NCBI GenBank assembly: GCA_964494475.1
Contig: CAZBRS010000081.1
Span: forward strand, 1 to 18,619
Length of the DNA: 18,619 nucleotides
From: CAZBRS01 sp964494475
GTDB taxonomy: Bacteria; Myxococcota_A; UBA9042; CAZBRS01
Direction: 5' to 3'
Shown here: piece by piece, positions 1 to 6,772 of the stretch
Layout: each line of letters begins with the position of its first letter
How positions within the stretch are numbered: position 1 is the stretch's first letter
Notes under the pieces: model-generated
What the model was told of the DNA's origin: nothing
What the model saw: only the letters and a program-made list of their open reading frames with translations
Databases searched by the model: none
Translations under genes and position numbers: made by a program

Positions 1-428
1 TGAGCACCTCGGAGGCCGTGTTCCTCGCCCTCGTCATCGCCGTGGCCATCGGCTACGCCATGCGGGAGTACGGCCTGTTCGTGGCCACGTACCGGAACCC
101 CTCCCCACCCTTCCCCTACCCGCCCCAACGCCTGTGGCGGCGCATCAAGATCTCGGCCATCCTGCTGCTGGAGGCCCTCCTGGTCGCCCTCACCCTGTGG
201 GCCGCGCGCGCCGAGACACGCCCACTCGGCACCCTGTTGCTCGGGACGGCGACCCTGCTGGGGCTCGGCTGGCTCGCGGTGGCGGCCCTGTCCGACCTCC
301 GGGAGACCCGCCGCCAGTACGCCCACCTGAAAGAGAAGGCGCTGCTCGAAGCCCGCGACGCCTGGCTGGCCACGTCGGCCGCGCGCAGGGTCCAAGCGCG
401 CGCCGGAAAGACGCCGGATCCGGAGTAG
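1..428 (+). CDS. Small three-helix membrane protein (5' edge of window)
   Basis: I do not recognise a named family. The frame is open from position 3, and positions 1-2 are TG in the codon slot just before Ser-Thr-Ser-Glu-Ala-Val, so the start codon (ATG, GTG or TTG) is almost certainly cut by one base at the window edge. A GTG at 18 is a possible internal start, but using it would shorten the first hydrophobic helix. Counted from the truncated codon the protein is about 141 residues. It has three hydrophobic segments: one at the N-terminus (FLALVIAVAIGYAM), one in the middle (ISAILLLEALLVALTLWAA) and one after it (LGTLLLGTATLLGLGWLAVAAL). A basic, helical and probably cytoplasmic tail follows, rich in Arg, Glu and Ala. 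The TAG stop lies 6 nt from the stop of the convergent lipoprotein gene. Coding potential and topology are clear; function is unknown. Confidence 0.7.
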   Translation, partial: STSEAVFLALVIAVAIGYAMREYGLFVATYRNPSPPFPYPPQRLWRRIKISAILLLEALLVALTLWAARAETRPLGTLLLGTATLLGLGWLAVAALSDLRETRRQYAHLKEKALLEARDAWLATSAARRVQARAGKTPDPE

Positions 429-434
429 AGGCCG

Positions 435-1919
435 TTACAGGGGTACGCAGACCCAGGGATCGCCGGCCGGTTGCTGGCACGCGAAGCCCGCGGGGCAGGC
501 GTTGGCGGTCGCGTCACAGCGCAGGTGGCAACGCTTCTGGCCGGCCACGGTGGCGCAGCCCAGGGGGAACGGACAGACCGACAACAGCTGGACGGGGCAC
601 GGCTGGCTGCAGTACCCGCCGCCCGCCGAGCCCAGCAAGCAGTCTCCCGAATCGCATTCGCCGTCGGAGGCGCACGGCGCGCCCGGATTGCCGAGGTAGA
701 CCACGTCGCACACGCTGACGGCCGAGCCCGTGGTCGACGAGAGCGGGTCGCCGTACACGCAGCTCATGGCGCCCCCGCCGGGGCACAGGTTCGCGTTGAA
801 GCACGCGGGCAGGCACGTGCCGGTCGTGCCGTCGTGCGACACGCACTGCGTGGTGCCGGCCGGGCACTTCTGGCCCGACGAGCAACTCTTGGTGCAGAGG
901 CCGGCCAGCGAGGGCTCGCTCATCACGCAGAAGTCGTTGGCGCGCGGGCAGTCGGAGTCGGAGAGGCAGGTCTCGGCGCCGAGCACGCAGCGCCCGCGCG
1001 AGACGATGGTGCACGCGAGCCCCGTGTCGCACTCGAAGTCGGTCTTGCAGGCCGAGCCCAGGGGCTCGCCCGACACGTTGGTCAGGCACACCTTGACCTG
1101 CGTGTTGTCGACGTCGCGCGCGACCTTGCACACCAGCTCGTAGTCGACGCCCAGCCACGCGCAATCGGCCGAAGCGGCGCACCCCTTCAGGCACGTGGGC
1201 ACGCCGTTCAGGCGCACGCACCGGTCGCCGTCGGCGCAGGGCTGGTCGGCCGAGCAGAAGGCCCGCGCGCAGTAGCCGTAGGGAAAGCTGAACAGGCACT
1301 GCGCCTCGCCCTCGCACTCCTCGTGCTTGTCGCAGGGCGCGCCGGTGCCTCCCGCCGCGTCGGTGGTCGAGAAACACATGCGAAGGGGCTCGCCGAGGCC
1401 GTCGTCGAAGGTCTTGCAGCGATACCCCTCGGCCGTGCGGCACTGACCGCTGTCGGTGCACAGATCGACGCACGTCTTGAAGCCCTCGGCCAGCGCGAAG
1501 CACGCGCTCCCCTCGGGGCAGTCGCCGGGGCCGTCGCACTCCTTCTTCGTGCAGTAGCCCCCCGGCCAACCGCCCAGGCACGAGAGCCCCGGGTCGCAGT
1601 CGTTCGGGCTGGTGCAGGGCGAGCCCACCTGGCCCGTGGCCACGAAGTCCGAATCCGGCACGTCGGCGACGTCGGGTGCCGAATCGCGCGGCGCGTCGGC
1701 GTCGGACCGCACGTCGACGACCTCGTCGACGGGTTCGGGCCCCACGGGCTCGGGGTCGGAGGTGTCGGGGCGCTTCCAGTCTTCGCCCACGAGATCCTGG
1801 TCCGAGACGGGCACGCACTCGCCCTGCCAGAGCCGTTGACCCTCCGGGCAACTCTTCGTGCCGCCGGAGCAGGCGGCGAGCGCGGTCACGAGGACGAGCA
1901 GCAAGCGAGTCGTACGCAC
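435..1919 (-). CDS. Cysteine-rich surface lipoprotein
   Basis: This is an exported protein of 494 residues. The N-terminus is a lipoprotein signal peptide: basic MRTTR, a hydrophobic stretch, then the lipobox L14-A15-A16-C17, so the mature protein should begin at a lipidated Cys17. After an acidic Asp/Pro/Val-rich linker (about residues 40-95), the remaining ~400 residues are a run of cysteine-rich modules with recurring patterns such as C-x4-DC, GxxC and GYC. I count about 55 cysteines, so many disulfides are expected and the domain should lie in an oxidising place such as the cell surface. Similar 'Dickkopf/EB-like' Cys-rich lipoproteins are common in Myxococcota, mostly without known function. 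The start is GTG at 1919, supported by GGAGGG a few bases upstream. It is transcribed divergently from pepT. Adhesion or matrix function would be a guess. Confidence 0.85.
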   Translation of the reverse strand: MRTTRLLLVLVTALAACSGGTKSCPEGQRLWQGECVPVSDQDLVGEDWKRPDTSDPEPVGPEPVDEVVDVRSDADAPRDSAPDVADVPDSDFVATGQVGSPCTSPNDCDPGLSCLGGWPGGYCTKKECDGPGDCPEGSACFALAEGFKTCVDLCTDSGQCRTAEGYRCKTFDDGLGEPLRMCFSTTDAAGGTGAPCDKHEECEGEAQCLFSFPYGYCARAFCSADQPCADGDRCVRLNGVPTCLKGCAASADCAWLGVDYELVCKVARDVDNTQVKVCLTNVSGEPLGSACKTDFECDTGLACTIVSRGRCVLGAETCLSDSDCPRANDFCVMSEPSLAGLCTKSCSSGQKCPAGTTQCVSHDGTTGTCLPACFNANLCPGGGAMSCVYGDPLSSTTGSAVSVCDVVYLGNPGAPCASDGECDSGDCLLGSAGGGYCSQPCPVQLLSVCPFPLGCATVAGQKRCHLRCDATANACPAGFACQQPAGDPWVCVPL

Positions 1920-1943
1920 GGGAGCCCTCCACCGTTCGGATAT

Positions 1944-1971
1944 AGTGTAGAGGGACGCTCAACGGGTGCAA
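1944..1971 (-). promoter_or_regulatory. Putative sigma70-type promoter for the Cys-rich lipoprotein
   Basis: On the minus strand a TTGCAC box (1971-1966) and a TACACT box (1949-1944) are separated by 16 nt. Transcription would start about 20 nt upstream of the GTG at 1919. This is pattern matching to the -35/-10 consensus only. Confidence 0.35.
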
Positions 1972-1995
1972 GATCCGGCGCTCTCCACCCCGACA

Positions 1996-2011
1996 GGCAG
2001 CTTGACCTGCC
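1996..2011. repeat. Inverted repeat upstream of pepT
   Basis: GGCAG and CTGCC form perfect 5-bp arms around a 6-nt centre (CTTGAC), in the 140-nt gap between the divergent lipoprotein and pepT genes. The centre includes most of a TTGACC -35-like box (2002-2007) on the plus strand, although no convincing -10 follows it. It could be an operator or chance; the arms are short. Confidence 0.3.
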
Positions 2012-2059
2012 ACGCGGATTGTGCTCCTCTCGGGCGGTTCACCTGTGAGAGATCGGCCC

Positions 2060-3310
2060 ATGCAGATCCCCGTCGAACGACTGCTCGAACGCTTCCTGCG
2101 CTACGCGCGCATCGACACCCAATCCGTCGAGGGCGCCGCGTGCTACCCCTCGACCGAGAAGCAGAAGGACCTGCTCGGCCTGCTGGTCGACGAGTTGAAG
2201 GCCCTGGGCCTCACCGACGCGAGCATGGACGAATACGGCTACGTGTTCGCCACGCTGCCCTCGAACCTGCCCCCCGAGCAGGCGGCGAAGAAGCCCTCCA
2301 TCGGCTTTTTGTCCCACGTCGACACCTCGCCCGAGACCAGCGGCGCCGACGTGAAGCCCCAGATCTGGCGCGCCTGGGACGGCCGCGACCTGGCGCTGCC
2401 CGGCGACCCGGCCCAGGTGCTCCGCCTGGCCGATTCGCCCGTCCTGAAGCGCTACCTCGGGCAAGACCTCATCACGAGCGACGGCACCACGCTGCTCGGC
2501 GCCGACGACAAGGCGGGCATCGCCGAGATCATGACCGCCCTCGAGGTCCTGCAGGCGAGCCCCGACGTGCCCCGGCCCACGATCCGCGTGGCCTTCACCC
2601 CCGACGAAGAGGTCGGCGCGGGCACCGCGCACTTCGACCTCGCGAAGTTCGGCGTGCAGGCCGCCTACACCCTCGACGGGGGCGAGATCGGCGAGGTCGA
2701 GAACGAGACCTTCACCGCCTGGCTGGCCACCTTCTCCGTGACGGGCGCCAACGTTCACCCCGGCTACGCCAAGGACAAGATGGTGAACGCGGTGCGCCCC
2801 ATCGCGGCCATCGTCGAGGCCCTGGCCGACCAGCCGGCGCCCGAGACCACCGAGGGCCGTCAGGCCTACCTGCACCCGTACGTCCTCAACGCCGACGTGG
2901 CCAAGGCCAGCCTCAAGATCCTGATCCGCGGCTTCTCCGAGGCCGACATCGAGGCTCGCAAGACGTTCTTGAGCGAGATCTGCGACCACGTGCAGCAGCG
3001 CTTCCCCAAGGCCCACGTCACGCTCGACCTGGTCGAGCAGTACAAGAACATGAAGGTCTACCTCGATCGCGACCCGCGCGTGACCGAGTTCGCCGTCGAG
3101 GCCGTGCGCAGGGCCGGGATCGAGCCCCTGCCCCGCTCCATCCGCGGCGGCACCGACGGCGCGCGCCTGTCCGAGAAGGGGCTGCCCACCCCGAACCTGT
3201 TCGCGGGCGGCCACAACTTCCACTCGAAGCTCGAGTTCGTGCCCCTGCAGTCCATGGCCAAGGCCGTCGAGGTCATCGTCCACCTGGCGGAGCGCTGGTC
3301 GCGCGCCTGA
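2060..3310 (+). CDS. pepT: Peptidase T (tripeptide aminopeptidase, M20B)
   Basis: PepT is a cytoplasmic dizinc aminopeptidase that removes the N-terminal residue of tripeptides. The 416-residue protein aligns from end to end, by recall, with E. coli PepT (408 aa): RIDTQS near the N-terminus, then SHVDTSPE with metal-binding H86 and the neighbouring D88, LGADDKAG with the metal-bridging Asp (149/150), TPDEEVG with the catalytic and metal glutamates E183/E184, YTLDGG with D206, the NVHPG of the lid domain, RGGTDGA, and a C-terminal GGHNFHSK carrying the last metal His. The ATG at 2060 matches the family N-terminus. GTG codons at 2021 and 2045 are in frame upstream but would add non-homologous residues. 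The Shine-Dalgarno is weak (GAGAGA, 2046-2051). All expected active-site motifs are present. It sits alone, upstream of hsp20. Confidence 0.95.
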   Translation: MQIPVERLLERFLRYARIDTQSVEGAACYPSTEKQKDLLGLLVDELKALGLTDASMDEYGYVFATLPSNLPPEQAAKKPSIGFLSHVDTSPETSGADVKPQIWRAWDGRDLALPGDPAQVLRLADSPVLKRYLGQDLITSDGTTLLGADDKAGIAEIMTALEVLQASPDVPRPTIRVAFTPDEEVGAGTAHFDLAKFGVQAAYTLDGGEIGEVENETFTAWLATFSVTGANVHPGYAKDKMVNAVRPIAAIVEALADQPAPETTEGRQAYLHPYVLNADVAKASLKILIRGFSEADIEARKTFLSEICDHVQQRFPKAHVTLDLVEQYKNMKVYLDRDPRVTEFAVEAVRRAGIEPLPRSIRGGTDGARLSEKGLPTPNLFAGGHNFHSKLEFVPLQSMAKAVEVIVHLAERWSRA

Positions 3311-3312
3311 TC

Positions 3313-3340
3313 TTGACCGACGTTCGACCGATCCTATTCC
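3313..3340 (+). promoter_or_regulatory. Putative promoter of the hsp20 gene
   Basis: TTGACC (3313-3318) and TATTCC (3335-3340) are separated by 16 nt, in the 65-nt gap between pepT and the Hsp20 gene. The -35 box is preceded by C, giving CTTGACC, which also resembles a heat-shock sigma32 -35 element. No clear CCCCAT-type -10 follows, so a housekeeping promoter is the simpler reading. Confidence 0.35.
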
Positions 3341-3375
3341 TTCGTTCGGAGGAAGCACCTCGAACGGAGGACGTC

Positions 3376-3831
3376 ATGGTCATCGAGCGTTGGAACCCCT
3401 TCCGTGAAATGTCGGAGCTGCAGCACGAGGTCAACCGGCTGTTCAACGGCTCGCCGCTCAGCCGCCGCTACGCCCAGGACGGCGAGACGGCCGACGCGTG
3501 CCAGTGGGCACCGCCGGTCGACATCTACGAGCAGGCCGAGCACGTGCTGCTGCGCGTCGAGCTGCCGGGCCTCGAGAAGGACGACATCCGAGTCGATGTC
3601 GAGAACGGCCTGCTCTCGATTCGCGGCGAAAAGAAGAGCCTGCTCGGGCAGGACGACACCACCTACCACCGCGTCGAGTCGCGCTTCGGTACGTTCTGCC
3701 GCACGTTCACGCTGCCCGACAGCCTGGACCCCGAGAAGATCGACGCCAGCTACAAGAACGGCGTGCTCACGCTCGGCCTCGCGCGAAAGCAGGAGGCGCT
3801 GCCCAAGAAGGTCGACGTCAAGATAGCGTGA
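3376..3831 (+). CDS. Hsp20/alpha-crystallin small heat shock protein
   Basis: This is a small ATP-independent holdase chaperone of 151 residues, a normal length for bacterial Hsp20. The N-terminal region (IERWNPFREMSELQHEVNRLF) is the typical helical arm seen in Myxococcota and other bacterial class A proteins. The alpha-crystallin domain runs from about residue 45 to 140. It contains the PPVDIYE entry strand, VELPGLEKDDIRV, the ENGLLSIRGEKK stretch and the diagnostic KNGVLTLGL (about 128-136). The C-terminus carries a V-x-V/I-type anchoring motif near V146-V148. The ATG at 3376 follows GGAGG (3366-3370) at 5-nt spacing; the longer open frame upstream is an unused read-through of the pepT region. 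The last 14 nt overlap the end of the convergent ribF, so there is no room for a terminator between them. Confidence 0.94.
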   Translation: MVIERWNPFREMSELQHEVNRLFNGSPLSRRYAQDGETADACQWAPPVDIYEQAEHVLLRVELPGLEKDDIRVDVENGLLSIRGEKKSLLGQDDTTYHRVESRFGTFCRTFTLPDSLDPEKIDASYKNGVLTLGLARKQEALPKKVDVKIA

Positions 3832-4747
3832 TCAGTTCCCGCACCCGCGCCACGTCGGCGTGCATCTGCGCCACCAGGGCCTCGGGCGTGGGGTAGCGCT
3901 CCGTGCCGCGCAACCGGTGCTGGAACTCGACGCTGACGGTCTGACCGTACAGATCGCCCTCGAAGTCGAGCACGTAGGCCTCGACCGTGACGATGGGGGG
4001 GCCGTTGAAGGTCGGGTTGGTGCCCACGCTGATGGCGGCGGGCCGGAGCACGCCCTCGGCCCACAGGCGCCCGGCGTACACGCCGTCGGCGGGCTTCAAC
4101 GCGGGGCCGGGGTCGACGTTGGCGGTGGGGAAGCCGAGCTCGCGACCCCGGCCTGCGCCCTTGCGCACCTCGCCGCGCAGGCGATAGAAGCGCCCGAGCA
4201 GCTCGGGCAGGGGCTCGACGTCGCCGGCGGCCACCAGGTCGCGGATGCGCGTGCTCGAGACCACGTCGCCGCCGACCTCGAGCGGGTCGACCTCGTCGCA
4301 CGACACGTTGAGCTTGGCCCCCAACTCGGCGCACAGCGAGAAGCCGCCCGCGCGATCGCGCCCGAAGCGGCTGTCGGGGCCGAGCACCAGGTGGCGCATC
4401 TTCAGACGCTCGACCAGGATCTCCCGGAAGAACTCCTCGGCCGTCATGCCGCGCAGGTGGTTGTCGAAGCGCAGCACGATGGAGATGTCGATCCCGAGCC
4501 GCTCCAGCAGGTTCAGCCGATCGGGCAGCGGCACCAACTCGCGCCGGGGCTCATGGGGGCGCAGGAGCGCGGCCGGGTGCGGGTCGAAGCTGACCACGAC
4601 GGCCGGCAGCCGCAGCACGTCGCGCCACTCGAGCAGCCGCTCGACCAGGGCCTGGTGCCCCAGGTGCATGCCATCGAAGTTGCCGAGCGTGACGATCACG
4701 TCGGACTTGGGCCCCTTCCACTTGCGAAGATCGGTCACGCGCTCCAT
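3818..4747 (-). CDS. ribF: Bifunctional riboflavin kinase / FAD synthetase
   Basis: RibF converts riboflavin to FMN and then to FAD in the cytoplasm. The 309-residue protein has the standard two domains. The N-terminal FAD synthetase (nucleotidyltransferase) shows GNFDGMHLGHQ (22-32), SFDPHP (53-58), a flavin-loop region LGPDSRFGRDRAG (122-134) and the conserved SSTRIRD (164-170). The C-terminal riboflavin kinase shows GRELGFPTAN (201-210), GVYAG (222-226), VGTNPTF (241-247) and VEAYVLDFEGDLYG (255-268), with E256 at the position of the catalytic glutamate. The open frame runs 57 codons further upstream, but the ATG at 4747 is the start that gives the family N-terminus. It has only a poor Shine-Dalgarno; GGGAG lies about 17 nt upstream. 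It diverges from the acyltransferase gene. All key motifs are intact, so a functional enzyme is likely. Confidence 0.95.
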   Translation of the reverse strand: MERVTDLRKWKGPKSDVIVTLGNFDGMHLGHQALVERLLEWRDVLRLPAVVVSFDPHPAALLRPHEPRRELVPLPDRLNLLERLGIDISIVLRFDNHLRGMTAEEFFREILVERLKMRHLVLGPDSRFGRDRAGGFSLCAELGAKLNVSCDEVDPLEVGGDVVSSTRIRDLVAAGDVEPLPELLGRFYRLRGEVRKGAGRGRELGFPTANVDPGPALKPADGVYAGRLWAEGVLRPAAISVGTNPTFNGPPIVTVEAYVLDFEGDLYGQTVSVEFQHRLRGTERYPTPEALVAQMHADVARVRELITLS

Positions 4748-4768
4748 GGTCGACTCGACGCCGCTCCC

Positions 4769-4797
4769 TCGACAAAACGCATGAGAGCGGTTATACA
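4769..4797 (+). promoter_or_regulatory. Putative sigma70 promoter for the acyltransferase-SDR operon
   Basis: TCGACA (4769-4774) and TATACA (4792-4797) are separated by exactly 17 nt, a good match to the -35/-10 consensus. Transcription would start near 4804, leaving a leader of about 17 nt that holds the AAGGGGAGG ribosome binding site (4807-4815). On the opposite strand, TATAAC (4795-4790) overlaps the same -10 and could serve ribF, though no matching -35 is visible. Confidence 0.5.
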
Positions 4798-4820
4798 GGA
4801 GATTCCAAGGGGAGGCCACG

Positions 4821-5744
4821 ATGAACCGTTCCCAGCGGAAGGCGGCTTGGCGCCTGGCCGAGAGGCTGCTGCCGCCCGACGAGCTCGAGCGCGCGCGCAA
4901 CTTGCCGTTCGAGGACACCGGCTACGGCTTCGACCCGTTCGGGATGGAGCGCGAGACCGCCGTGCTCGCGTTCCTGGTGGCCCGCCTGATGCACCGCTAC
5001 TGGTTCCGCGTCGAGAGCCGGGGCGCCGAGAACATCCCGGACTCCGGCCCCGCCCTCCTGGTTCCGAACCACAGCGGCGTCATCCCCATCGACGCGGCCA
5101 TGATGGCCGTCGACGTGCTGGTCAAGCTACCCTCGCCGCGCGTCGTGCGCACGGTGGTCGACTACTTCGCCTCCGACCTTCCGTACATCAACGTCCTCTT
5201 CGCGCGCGCCGGCCAGATCATCGGGCACCCCAAGAACTTCGAAGACCTGCTGCGCCACGACAACCTGGTGGGGGTGTTCCCCGAGGGCACGCGCGGTGTG
5301 GGCAAGCCCTTCCGGGAGCGCTACCGCCTCCGCCGCTTCAACGTGGGCTTCATCGAGCTCTCGCTGAAGCACCGCGTGCCCATCGTCCCGGTGGCCATCG
5401 TGGGCGCCGAAGAGCAGGCCCCCATGCTCGCCAACCTGGCGCCCCTCGGGCGGCTCCTCGGCTTCCCGTACTTCCCCGTCACGCCGCAGTTCCCGCTGCT
5501 GGGCCCGCTCGGTCTGGTGCCCCTGCCCGTGAAGTACCACATCAGCTACGACGAGCCGTTCCGCTTCTTCGACGAGTACCCCCCCGAGGCCGTCGAAGAC
5601 GCCCAGACGCTGCGCATGCTGGCCGACAAGGTGCAGGTGCGAATCCAGGAGATGCTCGAGGTCTCGCTCGAACAGCGCTCGTCGATCTTCGGCCTCGGGC
5701 TCTCGCGCTACCTGATCCGCAAGGAGGACCGGGATGTCGCCTGA
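4821..5744 (+). CDS. PlsC-family lysophospholipid acyltransferase
   Basis: This is a 307-residue acyltransferase of the LPLAT superfamily, which transfers acyl chains to glycerolipid or related acceptors at the cytoplasmic membrane face. The evidence is the block I motif VPNHSGVIPID (81-91) and the block III motif VFPEGTRG (152-159), followed by VPIVPVAIVGAEE (186-198). The usual H-x4-D catalytic pair is spaced H84-x6-D91 here. To my knowledge this wider spacing is characteristic of the NHSG-LP-D subgroup rather than a defect. The ATG at 4821 has a strong AAGGGGAGG ribosome binding site (4807-4815). Its last 11 nt overlap the start of the SDR gene, so the two are co-translated. The same pairing (NHSG acyltransferase next to a GalE-like SDR) is, as I recall, found in mycobacteria at Rv0501/Rv0502. 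The substrate is unknown. Confidence 0.87.
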   Translation: MNRSQRKAAWRLAERLLPPDELERARNLPFEDTGYGFDPFGMERETAVLAFLVARLMHRYWFRVESRGAENIPDSGPALLVPNHSGVIPIDAAMMAVDVLVKLPSPRVVRTVVDYFASDLPYINVLFARAGQIIGHPKNFEDLLRHDNLVGVFPEGTRGVGKPFRERYRLRRFNVGFIELSLKHRVPIVPVAIVGAEEQAPMLANLAPLGRLLGFPYFPVTPQFPLLGPLGLVPLPVKYHISYDEPFRFFDEYPPEAVEDAQTLRMLADKVQVRIQEMLEVSLEQRSSIFGLGLSRYLIRKEDRDVA

Positions 5745-6762
5745 GAAGAAGCGCCCCCCCCGACCGAAGGGAACGCGATCCCGGAACGGCGCGGGCCAGC
5801 AGCGCAACGTGCTCATCACGGGCGTGTCCAGCACCGTGGGCCGCCACCTGGCCATGCATCTCATGAACGACCCCCGCGTGGGCATGGTGCTCGGCACGGG
5901 CGAGAGCGCCCCTCCCCACTTCTTCCAGTCGTTCGACCGCGCGCGCTTCCGCTACGTGCAAGCCGACATCCTGCGCACCCGACAACTGAAGAACCTGTTT
6001 GGCAGCCGCGAGTTCCAGGCCGCGGGCATCAACACGGTCGTGCACCTCGCGTTCATCAGCGACCCGGCCAAGCGTGGTGAGCGCATTCACCGCTACAACG
6101 TCGAGGGCACCAAGAACCTGCTCGACAAGTGCATCGAGACCGGCATCCAGAAGTTCGTCTTCAAGAGCTCCGACGTCGTCTACAAGCTCGACTCGACGAA
6201 CCCGGTCTTCCTCGACGAGATGGCCGACCTGAACCACGACCCGAACGCCGACCAGTGGGTCAAGGACCGCGTCGCCGCCGAGATGATCTGCCGCGCCAAG
6301 ATGGACACCCCCGGCACGAACATCGTCATCCTGCGCTTCACGAACATCATCGGGCGCAACATCAACGCGCAGCTCAACGCCTACTTCGACGGCAACGTCA
6401 TCTTCAAGCAGGCCGGCTTCGACCCGCTCGTGAACCTCATCCACATGAAAGACGTGATCGAGGCCATCCGGCTGGCCATCTTCAAGGCCCAGAAGAGCAA
6501 TATCTTCAACATCGCCGGCAACGACACGGCGCCCATCTCGACCTTCGCCGAGCTGAACCGCCGCACCTGCGTGTCGCTGCCCGAAGCGTTGTTGCCCGTG
6601 GTCAACTTCGCCCTGCGCAAGCTGCGGCTCACCGACTACTACTACTCGGTCGACCGCGAGCGCATGAAGTTCTCGTGCCTGCTCGACACCACGCGGGCCC
6701 GCACCATCCTCGGGTTCACGCCCAGCGGCTCGGTCGAGTTCCGGGAGCCCGACGCGTACTGA
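5734..6762 (+). CDS. NAD-dependent epimerase/dehydratase-like SDR with altered catalytic motif
   Basis: This is an extended short-chain dehydrogenase/reductase of 342 residues. A basic N-terminal tail (about 1-24) precedes the Rossmann fold: VLITGVSSTVGRHL (27-39) is a degenerate Gly-rich NAD loop, YVQADIL (74-80) is the Asp contacting adenine, and VVHLAF (102-107) and YNVEGTKNLL (121-130) are typical of GalE-like proteins. KSSDVVY (144-150) is the Ser-bearing strand. The catalytic YxxxK is not recognisable: in the expected place is W175-V-K-D-R179, followed by AAE, so both Tyr and Lys appear replaced. Later ILRFTNIIGRN and NLIHMKDVIEAI also match the family. It overlaps the acyltransferase by 11 nt and uses the ATG at 5734. 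It may be a non-canonical enzyme or a binding protein acting with the acyltransferase; that role is an inference. Confidence 0.86.
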   Translation: MSPEKKRPPRPKGTRSRNGAGQQRNVLITGVSSTVGRHLAMHLMNDPRVGMVLGTGESAPPHFFQSFDRARFRYVQADILRTRQLKNLFGSREFQAAGINTVVHLAFISDPAKRGERIHRYNVEGTKNLLDKCIETGIQKFVFKSSDVVYKLDSTNPVFLDEMADLNHDPNADQWVKDRVAAEMICRAKMDTPGTNIVILRFTNIIGRNINAQLNAYFDGNVIFKQAGFDPLVNLIHMKDVIEAIRLAIFKAQKSNIFNIAGNDTAPISTFAELNRRTCVSLPEALLPVVNFALRKLRLTDYYYSVDRERMKFSCLLDTTRARTILGFTPSGSVEFREPDAY

Positions 6763-6772
6763 CCGGCGCCCG

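Noticed and set aside
471..2048. A 525-codon plus-strand open frame opposite the Cys-rich lipoprotein
   Set aside because: It is an antisense shadow in GC-rich DNA: Ala/Arg/Gly-rich with no domain, while the minus strand has a signal peptide, a ribosome binding site and patterned cysteines.
3860..5866. A 668-codon plus-strand open frame spanning ribF and the acyltransferase
   Set aside because: It runs antisense to ribF and then out of frame through the acyltransferase. Both of those have complete family motifs; this frame has none.
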